DNA of 64,000 nt from an uncultured Aquimarina sp. (GCF_947495315.1 NZ_CANLYD010000003.1:62001-126000); one strand, 5' to 3'. Positions 7,851 through 16,996 are shown, counted from the first letter of the stretch. Notes: a model not told the origin generated them from the sequence alone. Numbers and translations: made by a program.

Positions 7851-7895
7851 TGGCTACAACATGGTTATATACGTACTAGTACGCATATTTCTTTT
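7851..7895 (-). repeat. Truncated attC-like site H at array head
   Basis: Contains the entry core of cassette 7 (minus-strand GTTGTAGCCA, cut 7860/7859) and a TATATAACCAT arm like those of other sites. Instead of a full partner arm it has only a short inner palindrome (CGTACTAGTACG, 7872-7883). Either the outer half was lost or this is a relic of the original attachment site. Confidence 0.5.
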
Positions 7896-8071
7896 ATATA
7901 TTCAATTATAAACGATTACAAACGTATAATAAACGTTTAATTCTACGGTTATTTTTTATATAGATTCTAAAAATAACGTAAAATTCCCCATAAAACAAAA
8001 TTGTGTAGCGATTCTATGTAGTAACTACTTAATACTAAACAGTTGGATTGTTAGATTATTTAGAGCTGGAT

Positions 8072-8107
8072 GGGTCTCGATATATCCGCCCAAGGCGGAC
8101 ACTCGAC
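8072..8107. repeat. REP-like palindrome (TCCGCC/GGCGGA), copy 2
   Basis: Arms TCCGCC (8085-8090) and GGCGGA (8094-8099) with a four-base loop, inside TCGA ends. Near-identical to the reverse complement of 129-160. Confidence 0.7.
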
Positions 8108-8243
8108 CTGACGAGTTTTAGGTTTCGGGTTTCGACTCCGCTCAACCCTCAGACTTCTGTACTTACTATTCATTATTCATAAATAACATCCCCCTAACCC
8201 CCTTCGGAGGGGGAATTTCGAGCTTCGTGGTGAACCTCAATTT

Positions 8244-8312
8244 TATTAACTCCTTTTCTCCTGTCTTCTCATTTCTCACAGACTCAGCCCTCATTAACTC
8301 CTTACTACTTAA
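8244..8312. repeat. Dispersed direct repeat, copy 2
   Basis: Second copy of the pyrimidine-rich repeat at 43-113, same orientation, on the other side of the cassette array. Confidence 0.7.
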
Positions 8313-8377
8313 TACGAACTACTATCTTAAAAATCTTACTACCTTCGTAAATCGTAATTCATAAATCAAAATTTACC

Positions 8378-9070
8378 TTGTTCCATCACACCCATCCATA
8401 CGAACCTTTTTTTCCAGAAGGAGCTACTAAACTCATAGTAGGAACCTTGCCACCTCCGCGATTTACTTCGGGAGAACTAAAAGAAGGAGACGTTGATTTT
8501 TGTTATGGCAGTATCAGTGGATTACTATGGCCGGTGTTGGATCGTATTTTTGATTTAAAACTAAAATTCGAAACCACTCAGGAAGCTGTAGCGCAACGTA
8601 AGAATTTCTTAACTTCTCGTGGGATAGGAGTTTGTGATATTGTCCATAGTTGTAAACGAGATAAAATTGATGCTTCGGATCTAGGAATGCAACACATACA
8701 ATTAAGAGATGTGGTATCATATTTACAGCAATACCCTAAAATCGATACACTTTTATTTACAGGTGGTAATAGTAAAAACGGGCCAGAATATTTCTTTAGA
8801 AAACATCTTAAAGATTACCAATTACAATTTGAATTGGTGTCGAATGACATTCCCAGAATACATCAATTCGTACTTCCTTCAAAACCGTCATCTCGAGCGG
8901 AGTCGAGAGACCATTCAAACAGAATCATACAAACAGTGTCTCTAACAGCACCATCTGGTGCAGCTAATAGATCTATAGGAAGTTTACAATCCTATAAAGA
9001 CTTAAAAAATCAAAACCCAGCATTTAATACTATAGATTTTAGAGTGATGCAGTATCAAGAATTTTTTTAA
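8378..9070 (+). CDS. Uracil-DNA-glycosylase family protein with in-frame repeat insertion
   Basis: 230-residue protein resembling the single-domain glycosylases of the UDG superfamily that remove uracil or mismatched T from DNA. The family motif GTLPPPRF is at residues 22-29 and a GxTGG-like FTGGNSK block at 127-133. The start is TTG 8378 (MFHHTHPYEPFFPEGATKLIVG); no ATG lies nearby. Residues about 168-191 (KPSSRAESRDHSNRIIQTVS) interrupt what should read FVLPSPSGAANRSIG. They are encoded by a dispersed palindromic repeat (8889-8910) and flanking DNA. The enzyme may still fold if this is a surface loop near the active-site SPSGAN motif, but impaired activity is possible. Confidence 0.75.
   Translation: MFHHTHPYEPFFPEGATKLIVGTLPPPRFTSGELKEGDVDFCYGSISGLLWPVLDRIFDLKLKFETTQEAVAQRKNFLTSRGIGVCDIVHSCKRDKIDASDLGMQHIQLRDVVSYLQQYPKIDTLLFTGGNSKNGPEYFFRKHLKDYQLQFELVSNDIPRIHQFVLPSKPSSRAESRDHSNRIIQTVSLTAPSGAANRSIGSLQSYKDLKNQNPAFNTIDFRVMQYQEFF
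8879..8948 (+). repeat. REP-like element inserted in coding sequence
   Basis: Contains TCTCGA-GCGGAG-TCGAGA (8891-8908), sharing the AGCGGAGTCGAGA word with the element in trpF (22164-22176). Its length keeps the reading frame of the glycosylase gene. Confidence 0.6.
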
Positions 9071-9203
9071 CTGCATTTTCCCTTAATTTCCCGTATAAAC
9101 CCCTATTTCATTTCATCGTGATATGCAGTAAATTGTAGTATGCTTAAGCATAGCATACATCATATTAATTCCTGTGGTTTATCACCGCACTAAAACACTT
9201 TTC

Positions 9204-10949
9204 ATGAAAACATACTTACATAGTTTATTAGATGAGGACAATGATCCAATCGTTCAGAAATATTTAGAATATATTAAAACAGGATTCCCCAAAGCCAAAG
9301 GGAAGAAAAAAGATGTACTGGTTGTAGGAGCAGGTATGGCAGGGATGGTTGCCGCCTCTGCCTTAAGACAGTCTGGCCATAATGTCACCATCGTAGAAGC
9401 AAATACCCGAATTGGCGGAAGAGTTAAAACTTTTAGAAATACGGAAGGTAAAAAGTACTGGGAAGATAGTTCTTTATATGCCGAGGCAGGAGCCATGCGC
9501 TTGCCAAACTTTCATTATATGGTATTGGAGTATTGTAAGCAACTTAAGGTTCCGTTAGAGCCTTTTTATTATGTCTCTGTAGACAAAGAAGAGGCACTAA
9601 AAAACAAAGAAGAAAATTATGTGAATTATGAAAAAGAGAGTGCTACTTTTCCAGAGAAAACATTCAACTCATTTTTATATGTAAACTATGAACAAGTAGT
9701 TCAGAGTGAGTATTATAAAGAAGGTGCTGATATTAATAAATTGTTGGATTATCACGTACAAACAAATAAGGATCCAAATGTTCCGGACGAAAACCAGACT
9801 GCCAATGTATTATTAAATAATGCACTACAACCACTTAAGGATTTTATCGCTATTGATCCGGTAGCAAACTGGCCAAAACTGATTGAGAAATTAGGAGAAT
9901 ACTCCATGCGTCGCTTTCTGAAAGAATTTACCAATTATTCGGAGAATGCTATAGAAATGATTGCAGTCATCCAGAATCTGGAATCACGTATGTCCTATGA
10001 TTTCTTACAGAGTTTTATAGAATCTAATATTATCAAAAATGACACGGTATTTTGGCAGGTAGTTGGAGGAACAGATGTTATTACGGAGTCTTTTTATGAA
10101 AAACATGAGTTAAAGGATATCACTCATCTTGATACGAGAATGACTGATCTTTATCTAAGAGATGGAAAAGTAAGAATCTCTACAGAAATAGAAATCAAAC
10201 GAGATCCATCCTATTATGAAAAGATAGGGTATAAAAAACAAGAAGTACCCGTAAGTGAAATGGAATTTGATGAGGTTATAGTTACGATACCCTTCTCAGC
10301 ATTCAGAATGGTACATGTGTGGCCTAAATTTTCTCAGGACAAAAGAAAAGCAATTCGTGAACTGCATTATGATGCAGCCACCAAAGTGTTGATAGAATTT
10401 AAAGAACGATGGTGGGAAAAAGCTCCATATAATATTGTGGGAGGAGGAACCATTACCGATTTGTCTAATCGTTTTATCTATTATCCAAGTCAGCATATTA
10501 ATAAAGAAGGAAATGGATTAATGTTAGCGTGCTATTGCTGGGCAGACGATGCCAGAAAGTGGGATTCTATGAGTCACAAAGACCGTTATATATATGCATT
10601 AGATAATATAGCCGTAGCACATGCACCAGATGATTTAGAAGAACAAAGAAGAATTAAATCCTTATCTGTGTTTAATCCTGATGCACCAGAAGATCCAGCG
10701 TATGTAGATGGAATAAAAGGAGCTGCTACTGTAGCTTGGATGCAAAATCCGTACGCCTTTGGCGAGGCAGCCATTTTTACACCTGGACAATTAAATTTAT
10801 TACAGGGAGCTATAGAAAAACCTGAATGGGATGGAAAAGCACATTTTGCCGGAGAACATACATCATTAAAGCATGCGTGGATAGAAGGAGCCATCGAATC
10901 TGGTATTCGAGCAGCATTAGAAGTAAATGAAACTCCTGTAGAATTTTAA
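9204..10949 (+). CDS. Flavin amine oxidase / L-amino-acid oxidase family
   Basis: 581-residue FAD-dependent oxidase, likely oxidising an amine or L-amino acid with O2 to imine, H2O2 and ammonia. The Rossmann dinucleotide motif [12 protein letters not shown] is at residues 40-51, with the acidic end [12 protein letters not shown] at 63-74. The C-terminal FAD loop is [21 protein letters not shown]. No signal peptide, so cytoplasmic. I use ATG 9204 rather than the GTG at 9174. It is first of a five-gene plus-strand operon; 12 bases separate it from the decarboxylase gene. With that partner an aromatic or branched amino acid could be taken through the 2-oxo acid to an aldehyde. The substrate is not readable from sequence. 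Confidence 0.85.
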   Translation: MKTYLHSLLDEDNDPIVQKYLEYIKTGFPKAKGKKKDVLVVGAGMAGMVAASALRQSGHNVTIVEANTRIGGRVKTFRNTEGKKYWEDSSLYAEAGAMRLPNFHYMVLEYCKQLKVPLEPFYYVSVDKEEALKNKEENYVNYEKESATFPEKTFNSFLYVNYEQVVQSEYYKEGADINKLLDYHVQTNKDPNVPDENQTANVLLNNALQPLKDFIAIDPVANWPKLIEKLGEYSMRRFLKEFTNYSENAIEMIAVIQNLESRMSYDFLQSFIESNIIKNDTVFWQVVGGTDVITESFYEKHELKDITHLDTRMTDLYLRDGKVRISTEIEIKRDPSYYEKIGYKKQEVPVSEMEFDEVIVTIPFSAFRMVHVWPKFSQDKRKAIRELHYDAATKVLIEFKERWWEKAPYNIVGGGTITDLSNRFIYYPSQHINKEGNGLMLACYCWADDARKWDSMSHKDRYIYALDNIAVAHAPDDLEEQRRIKSLSVFNPDAPEDPAYVDGIKGAATVAWMQNPYAFGEAAIFTPGQLNLLQGAIEKPEWDGKAHFAGEHTSLKHAWIEGAIESGIRAALEVNETPVEF

Positions 10950-10961
10950 AAATCTAGTGTC

Positions 10962-12713
10962 ATGAGCAAAATAACAGTAGCAAAATATCTACAACTTCGA
11001 CTTGAAGAACTTGGATTAGATACAGTTTTTGGTGTAGCAGGAAACTATTCAGCACCTTTTCTAAATACAATTATTGAGGATCCGAAAGCTAAAATTAAGA
11101 TTATCGGAAATACCAATGAAATAAATGCCGGACATTGTGTAGATGCGTATGCAAGACTAAAAGGTATCGGAGCAGTTGGTGTTACGTACGGTGTTGGCGC
11201 CTTTAGTGTTTTAAATCCAGTAGCAGGATCCTACGTAGAACACAATCCTGTTTTAGTGATTAATGGTGCTCCTACGAATGCTGAACAATCAAAAAACCTT
11301 GGAGAAGGATTGATGGCTTCGCATATGACAGGCGATATGTATAGTAATATTAATGTGTTTCGAAATGTAACTGTCGCAGCAGAACAAGTTACAGGAGGAG
11401 GAGAAGCGCCTTATAAAATAGATGCCGTCTTAAATGCTATGATTAGTTATGGTAGACCTGTGTACTTAGAAGTTTTTGAAGATGTTTGGAGATCAGAATG
11501 TGATATACCTGATCGGCCTATTACCCGAAAACATAGTGAGCTATGTATCTCTACTGCAAAAAGTGCTGCGGTAGCTACAGCTGATTTAATCGAAGCAAAA
11601 GACAAACCAATTTTTTGGGCAGGAGTAGAAATTCAGCGTAAAGGGCTTCAAAAGAAATTCTTACGACTTGTAGAAGATACGGGTATTGAGTTTACGACTT
11701 CTATTATGGGGAAGTCAATAGTTTCTGAGGATCATCCATTATTTAAAGGTGTTTTTAATGGGAACGCTTCTCCAGATGATGTCTATGAACGATTTACGAA
11801 AGCAGGATCTAAAATAGGAATAGGAGCGTGGACAACAGGTAAAAATCTGGGTGGATTTAATATTTGGGATGATAATACCGTCTTAGCGAATCATTCTGGA
11901 ATTAGAGTAGGTGCAAAATTCTATGCAAACATGTCGTTAGAAGCATTTATAGATGCACTTAGAGAAGAATTGATGCAGCGTAAAGAGAAATTCAAAGGAT
12001 TTTCTATGGATGCAGCGATCAGTAATGGACTAAAAAAGTCAGCACAAGTTCAGACTTCTGATGAGTTGACATATGATCGATTTTTTACAAAAATGAATAG
12101 TTATATCACTGCTGCTAATACTGTGGTAGTTGATGCAGGATTCCCTTTGCTGGGAGCTCAGGGATTACATAGAGGAGAACCAAATACATTTATTGCACAG
12201 GCAAACTGGCTGTCTATTGGATATTCTGTGCCTGCAGCAATAGGAGTTAAATGTGCTGCACCCGATCAGAGAGTGATGGTGTTTGTAGGAGATGGCGCTT
12301 TTCAGGAAACCTGTCAGGCAGTTTCAACCCAACATCATCTAAAGCATAATACTGTTGTATTTGTACTAGACAATAAAATATATGGTATAGAGCAAATGTT
12401 AGTGAACCCAAATCCATTTAGAGGAAAAGACAAAATAGACTATCCTCAGGAAGATCTGAATAAAGTGTATCCTTATAATGATTTGAATAATTGGAAATAT
12501 GCAAAACTTACGGATGCCTTCGGAGGGATTGGACTAGAAGTTAAGACACAGCAGGATCTAGATATAGCATTGCAACAGATTGATAAATATCCTAATGATA
12601 ATTTTATCGTACACGTTCATATCCCTAAAACCGATATCCCGGATTCAATTGAATATAGAACTAAAAAAGCAGGAGAAGACGAAACTTTAAACCCGGATTG
12701 GTCATTATGCTAA
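10962..12713 (+). CDS. ThDP-dependent 2-oxo acid decarboxylase (indolepyruvate/pyruvate decarboxylase type)
   Basis: 583 residues, usual length for this family. N-terminal PYR domain with the conserved Glu (NTNEINAGHCVDAYAR, E53). Central domain (IFWAGVEIQRKGLQKK). C-terminal PP domain with the ThDP/Mg motif GDGAFQETCQ near residue 443 and its Asn partner in VFVLDNKIYGIEQ. It would decarboxylate a 2-oxo acid to an aldehyde. It follows the amine oxidase by 12 bases and precedes the nucleoside-hydrolase-like gene by 27, so it is surely co-transcribed. Related decarboxylases such as acetolactate synthase are less likely, as no FAD-binding or acetolactate-specific features stand out. Confidence 0.85.
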   Translation: MSKITVAKYLQLRLEELGLDTVFGVAGNYSAPFLNTIIEDPKAKIKIIGNTNEINAGHCVDAYARLKGIGAVGVTYGVGAFSVLNPVAGSYVEHNPVLVINGAPTNAEQSKNLGEGLMASHMTGDMYSNINVFRNVTVAAEQVTGGGEAPYKIDAVLNAMISYGRPVYLEVFEDVWRSECDIPDRPITRKHSELCISTAKSAAVATADLIEAKDKPIFWAGVEIQRKGLQKKFLRLVEDTGIEFTTSIMGKSIVSEDHPLFKGVFNGNASPDDVYERFTKAGSKIGIGAWTTGKNLGGFNIWDDNTVLANHSGIRVGAKFYANMSLEAFIDALREELMQRKEKFKGFSMDAAISNGLKKSAQVQTSDELTYDRFFTKMNSYITAANTVVVDAGFPLLGAQGLHRGEPNTFIAQANWLSIGYSVPAAIGVKCAAPDQRVMVFVGDGAFQETCQAVSTQHHLKHNTVVFVLDNKIYGIEQMLVNPNPFRGKDKIDYPQEDLNKVYPYNDLNNWKYAKLTDAFGGIGLEVKTQQDLDIALQQIDKYPNDNFIVHVHIPKTDIPDSIEYRTKKAGEDETLNPDWSLC

Positions 12714-12740
12714 TTAATCAAAACTAAACGAACTTTATAC

Positions 12741-13877
12741 ATGAGTGAATACCCAAAATTAACAGAAGAGCAGATGAAAAATCTGTTGCAATTACCTAAC
12801 AAAAGAAATAAACCATTAAGAGTAGTTGTAGATACTGATTTTGACAATGAAATAGACGATTTTTTTGCATTAACCTGGTTATTATTACCTCATGAAAATA
12901 TTAAGGTCGAAGGGATTTATGCAGCACCTTTTTCATTTTTAGAGAGATTAAAAGCTTTGCTAAGAGCAAATGATCTTATCAAAGCGGCACCAGATAATCT
13001 GACAGAAGAGGAACAAGCGTTGGTAAATAAATACCAAGGACAAATAGAGGCTATAGAAAAACTAGGGATTACTCCAGAAAGTCTTTTGGATAAAGGAAGT
13101 CATGTGGCGATGACACCTGAAGAAGGAATGGAGAGTAGTTATGATAAGTTACTCGAATTCATGAAACTTTTTGACAGACCAGAGATTCCTGTTTTAAAGG
13201 GCGCTACACATTATCTAAAAGATGGTTGTCCTGTGAGAAGCGAAGCGGTTGATCATTTTATAGCATTGGCGCGTAGCGCTTCTATCGATGATCCAATTTA
13301 TGTTATGGGTATTGCCTGTGCTACCAATCTTGCATCGGCTATAATGATAGCGCCAGATATTATAGATAAAGTAGTATATACCTGGACAGCAGGGTATCCA
13401 ACTAATGTAACGGATTTACAAAATACTTCTTTCAATTTATCACAAGACATAGAAGCTTCTCAAATATTATTTAGCAGTGGTGTTCCTCTAGTTTATATTC
13501 CTGGATTTTATGTCGGTCAACAATTAACCTTATCTCAGGCTGATATGGAGGCTTGGTTTATGGACTCAGGTCCGATAGGAAAAGCACTTTATAATCGATA
13601 CATGAACAACCCTTTATTTACCTGGTATGGAAAAGATAAAAACAATCTTTTTGGACAAATCTGGAATATTTGGGATTTGATCAATATCGCTTGGTTCATA
13701 AACCCTGGATCTGTTCCATCACATGAAGTATCTTCTCCAATCCTGACAGAAGAGGGGTATTGGAAACCAAAAGAAGATAATCACTTGATCAGAGAATGTT
13801 ATTATACAAATTACAACAGTGTTTTTCCTGCTTTTGCAGAACAGTTGAAAGCCTATGAAACTAGTAAGAAAATATAA
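12741..13877 (+). CDS. Nucleoside-hydrolase-like protein (IUNH fold)
   Basis: 378 residues. The N-terminal Ca2+/ribose-binding motif DTDFDNEIDDFFAL (residues about 31-44) is the IUNH signature DTDxGxDD in variant form, keeping all acidic ligands. VYVMGIACATNLASAI and the later AGYPTN segment fit the middle of the family fold. It is longer than classical nucleoside hydrolases (about 310-330) owing to inserts such as PDNLTEEEQALVNKYQGQ. The setting, inside an oxidase operon, is odd for a purine-salvage enzyme; it may hydrolyse a different N-glycoside. No signal peptide. Confidence 0.75.
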   Translation: MSEYPKLTEEQMKNLLQLPNKRNKPLRVVVDTDFDNEIDDFFALTWLLLPHENIKVEGIYAAPFSFLERLKALLRANDLIKAAPDNLTEEEQALVNKYQGQIEAIEKLGITPESLLDKGSHVAMTPEEGMESSYDKLLEFMKLFDRPEIPVLKGATHYLKDGCPVRSEAVDHFIALARSASIDDPIYVMGIACATNLASAIMIAPDIIDKVVYTWTAGYPTNVTDLQNTSFNLSQDIEASQILFSSGVPLVYIPGFYVGQQLTLSQADMEAWFMDSGPIGKALYNRYMNNPLFTWYGKDKNNLFGQIWNIWDLINIAWFINPGSVPSHEVSSPILTEEGYWKPKEDNHLIRECYYTNYNSVFPAFAEQLKAYETSKKI

Positions 13878-13940
13878 ACGAATTGAAATTGAAATTAGAG
13901 ATTCACAAGAATAAAAAATAAAAACTCAAAACCTATCCAA

Positions 13941-15851
13941 ATGATTAAAAATGAAATTAGTAGTGTAGCTATTTATCCTCCAATCGGCATTGCACGTATA
14001 GGAAACTCATCAGAATATTTTATGGCGTCAGAAGTTCCAGGTGTAGCACCGGATCCCGAAGGAGGCTATAAAGATGCGGACGGTCGTGTTAAAAAACAAG
14101 TGGTACGTTACAGAGTGTATGCCTTTAATGAAGCTGGAGAGGTTCTTGGTGAAATCACAGCAAAAGAAGCTACTATTCAATGGCATATAGAGGTCGCGAA
14201 TATAAAAGCTGCTTGGTACCAGTTCAATAATGCATTGGATTTACCACAAGCAGGTATCCCTTCTGCATATAGAAACGAAAAAGTCACTGATGATGATCGA
14301 AAACAATTAGCAATTACTCCATCTCCAGTACAAATATCAGGTACGAGCATACAGGATGAAAAAAACAGCTTTGCTGATGGAAAGTTTTATGGAACACCAG
14401 TGAATCTAGGACATGTAGAAACTGATGAAGTTGGACGATTATTGTTTTTTCCAGGTAATGGAGATGCACAATCTAAGGATAATAAACCTGCTATTACCTT
14501 TGCTAACAATGATGGATGGCATGATGATACTTGTGATGGAGTAATCAGAGCAACTGTACATATTGGAGATACTGTTTTAGAAGCTACACCTGCAATGGTT
14601 GCTGTTACACCTCCTAATTTTGGACCAGGATTGTTTGGAGTTATTACGATGAATGATGTAGTACAAGACCTGTTTATTAGAGAAATGGGGTATCCTAACC
14701 CATCCGCAGATGGTGTTGTGTTTTGGGATCATATTTATCCAATATTAGGACGTATGACCGAAACTCAGTGGGTAAATCAAGGGTTCTTTATGTTGTTCGG
14801 AAAAAATTCTCCCTCCGATTTTACGAATACGACATTGCTAAAAACTCTGCAAGATCCTTCTGACCAATCTGCCAATGAAAGGGAGCGTGTGTTTAATTGG
14901 TTTAGAGATCCGGATTCTACAGAATATACACCTACCAAAGTTCCTCCGTTTTATGGAGATGGTTTTGGAGAATATGAAAAGATTGCACTCGTAGATTTGC
15001 CGATTACAAGAACGCAATACCAACGTTTAAAAAAATGGGCACAAGGAGATTTTACAACAGGGAAACCAGTAGTTCCAACACCTTTTTCTGAGCAAACGTT
15101 GGATGAACAGCTACATTCTTTAAATCAAGCTCCATTAGAAGAATGTTTAGGAGGTCCTTTTCATCCAGGAATAGAACTTACTTGGCCTATGAGAATAAAA
15201 CGAATGTGGGAAAAACCATATCGTCTAAATGTAGTCGATAAAGGAGAAGCTACAAGATTAGATTTTGGACCATTACTATCTCCAGCAATTGCATTAGGAG
15301 CCGATGGCCCTTTGTCAAAAAGTGGTCCGGGATCTTTAACCAGATGGTTAGGTGTGCCTTGGCAAACCGATGAAGCTAGCTGTTTGTCAGGTTATGATAC
15401 TTCTACATATTTACCATTGCCTTCTTTTTGGGCAGCTCGTGTTCCTAATCAAGTATTAAGCGAGCAGAGTTATTTAAGGATGCAAGATGGAGACGTAAAT
15501 ATTGCGCAACGATTAAAACATTTTGATTATAGACAAGATTGGCTTCGTGATTTTGGATCTAATTATCAGAAAAAAATCAATCTTATGATTAGTGAATGGC
15601 ATGAACTTGGAATTATAGCTAAAGCTGAAGATGAGATACCAAATAATAAAGAAGGATATCTTCCTGATGTTTCCTGGAAAGAATCAGATCGACATTTTAC
15701 AGGTGGAGATCCTACTTTTGAACAAGTGATTTATGCAGAAAAAGAAGATATTCCGGCATTAGAGAGTGTAAAAGAAAGTGGGTTATTAAGAAAAGGAATA
15801 GCTCCAGAAAGAACTAGAGCCAGAAGAACATTTAGACGTGACGAAAGATAA
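13941..15851 (+). CDS. LodA-like CTQ quinoprotein oxidase
   Basis: 636-residue member of the LodA/GoxA family, whose members oxidise amino acids with a self-processed cysteine tryptophylquinone and release H2O2. The family start IAIYPPIGIARIGNS-like block (IYPPIGIARIGNS, residues 11-23) and the EVPG element are present. Likely cofactor residues are C481 (with D477 four residues before, the spacing known for LodA) and the Trp of PSFWAARVPNQVL (W497); the exact Trp partner needs an alignment. No signal peptide, as is usual. Its stop overlaps the start of the LodB-like gene by 14 bases, matching the known lodA-lodB pairing. The substrate (Lys, Gly or other) is unknown. Confidence 0.88.
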   Translation: MIKNEISSVAIYPPIGIARIGNSSEYFMASEVPGVAPDPEGGYKDADGRVKKQVVRYRVYAFNEAGEVLGEITAKEATIQWHIEVANIKAAWYQFNNALDLPQAGIPSAYRNEKVTDDDRKQLAITPSPVQISGTSIQDEKNSFADGKFYGTPVNLGHVETDEVGRLLFFPGNGDAQSKDNKPAITFANNDGWHDDTCDGVIRATVHIGDTVLEATPAMVAVTPPNFGPGLFGVITMNDVVQDLFIREMGYPNPSADGVVFWDHIYPILGRMTETQWVNQGFFMLFGKNSPSDFTNTTLLKTLQDPSDQSANERERVFNWFRDPDSTEYTPTKVPPFYGDGFGEYEKIALVDLPITRTQYQRLKKWAQGDFTTGKPVVPTPFSEQTLDEQLHSLNQAPLEECLGGPFHPGIELTWPMRIKRMWEKPYRLNVVDKGEATRLDFGPLLSPAIALGADGPLSKSGPGSLTRWLGVPWQTDEASCLSGYDTSTYLPLPSFWAARVPNQVLSEQSYLRMQDGDVNIAQRLKHFDYRQDWLRDFGSNYQKKINLMISEWHELGIIAKAEDEIPNNKEGYLPDVSWKESDRHFTGGDPTFEQVIYAEKEDIPALESVKESGLLRKGIAPERTRARRTFRRDER

Positions 15852-16950
15852 TTCTTATTATAAAGTTGTTATTGTAGGGGGCGGTCCAGCAGGGATCGCT
15901 ACCTCTCTAACATTGTCCTCAATCGGAATATCAAATTGTATTATAGAAGCAACGATCGAACCAACAAAAAAATGCGGAGAAGCAATACCTCCTAATGCAA
16001 AACCAATTCTAAAACAATTAGGGATTCAACATTTGATAGAGCATCCAAGGCATATAAAATATTATGGTAACAAAGTTTGTTGGGGGTCTGAAGATTTAGA
16101 ACAAAAAGAATTTATTCGAGGAATACATGGATACGGATATTTGTTAGATCGTTTGTATTTTGAGAAGCAATTAAGAAAACAAGTTAAGAAGAATGGAACC
16201 GCTTTTTATGAAGGATATAAATTAAATACAGTTTCCAGAAGTAAGTCTGCGATTGAGGCAGTCATAAGTAATACTCAAAATGAAATAACCATCAATGGAT
16301 CTTACATTGTAGATGGAACAGGACGTAAGGCATCAGTTTGTCGTAAATTGGGAATTTATAAAACAGCTATCGATTCGCAATTTGCAATTACATTTAGTGT
16401 AAAAACTTTATCGATCATTGCGAACGAAATTATGGTGGAGACTACAGAAAATGGATGGTGGTATGTAGCACCAGAGGGTAATAATCAGTATACATTAATG
16501 TTTTTTACGACCAAAGATTTGATTCCGAAGAAAGAAGAATTAGAAATGTTTCTAGAAAAGGAATTATTGCATTTGAAGCATATATCCAAAATTTTGAACC
16601 CTATGACTTGCAATTTCGAAAAGATAAGGATTATGCCCGCAGGGACTAGTTGCCTTGATATACCATATGGAGATCGATGGATTGCCGTTGGGGATGCAGC
16701 TTATGCATATGATCCTGTTTCTTCTTATGGAATTACATCTGCACTCGCTTCAGGTTTTTATGCTGGAAAAGCATTAGCAAGTTATTTTTTAGATAAAGAA
16801 GACGCCATGTTAGTATATCGATATATTTTAGAAAATGCATTCCAATCTTATATAGAGAAATTAACAAAATACTATTCAACAGAGACAAAATGGAAAGAAA
16901 GTGCGTATTGGAAATATAGGTTTTTCGATCTTTACGATAAAACGATTTAA
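15838..16950 (+). CDS. LodB-like FAD-dependent maturase
   Basis: 370-residue flavoprotein of the tryptophan-halogenase/geranylgeranyl-reductase type. GGGPAGIA lies at residues 13-20, a mid motif is DGTGRKASV, and the C-terminal FAD motif AVGDAAYAYDPVSSYGI is near residue 283. LodB proteins are needed to form the CTQ cofactor in their partner oxidase. The start is GTG 15838, inside the end of the oxidase gene, so translational coupling is likely. Last gene of the operon; no clear terminator follows before the convergent DUF1287 gene. Confidence 0.85.
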   Translation: MTKDNSYYKVVIVGGGPAGIATSLTLSSIGISNCIIEATIEPTKKCGEAIPPNAKPILKQLGIQHLIEHPRHIKYYGNKVCWGSEDLEQKEFIRGIHGYGYLLDRLYFEKQLRKQVKKNGTAFYEGYKLNTVSRSKSAIEAVISNTQNEITINGSYIVDGTGRKASVCRKLGIYKTAIDSQFAITFSVKTLSIIANEIMVETTENGWWYVAPEGNNQYTLMFFTTKDLIPKKEELEMFLEKELLHLKHISKILNPMTCNFEKIRIMPAGTSCLDIPYGDRWIAVGDAAYAYDPVSSYGITSALASGFYAGKALASYFLDKEDAMLVYRYILENAFQSYIEKLTKYYSTETKWKESAYWKYRFFDLYDKTI

Positions 16951-16996
16951 AGTATATCAATAGTACGATGTTTGTTTTAAAAATTATAGGAGGTCT

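Larger units (their letters stand above)
978..7859 (-). mobile_element. Integron-like cassette array, no integrase seen (CALIN-like)
   Basis: Seven promoterless-looking cassettes, each holding one minus-strand gene, plus one 42-bp gene-less unit. They are separated by 130-200-bp attC-like sites that fold on themselves. Predicted G|TT boundaries give these units: 1 (about 978-1687), 2 (1688-2348), 3 (2349-3332), 4 (3333-5196), mini (5197-5238), 5 (5239-6259), 6 (6260-6983), 7 (6984-7859). The ten bases at each entry core are complementary to the inverse core of the same cassette's own attC: ten of ten in cassettes 1, 3, 5, 6, 7 and the mini unit, nine of ten in 2 and 4. That is the known property of integron cassettes. 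Neither flank in this window encodes a tyrosine recombinase, so it is an array without intI. The last site (978-1199) and first site (7851-7895) are degenerate or truncated. Confidence 0.85.
7896..8377. other. Intergenic region with dispersed repeats
   Basis: No gene is visible. It holds a TCTCGA...TCCGCC/GGCGGA palindrome (8072-8107, inverted relative to 129-160), a fragment TTTCGACTCCGCTCAA (about 8123-8138) of the repeat family also found in the 8378 gene and in trpF, a C/G-rich hairpin (CCCCCTAACCCCCTTCGGAG, 8189-8208 onward), and the second copy of the 70-bp direct repeat (8244-8312). Confidence 0.7.
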
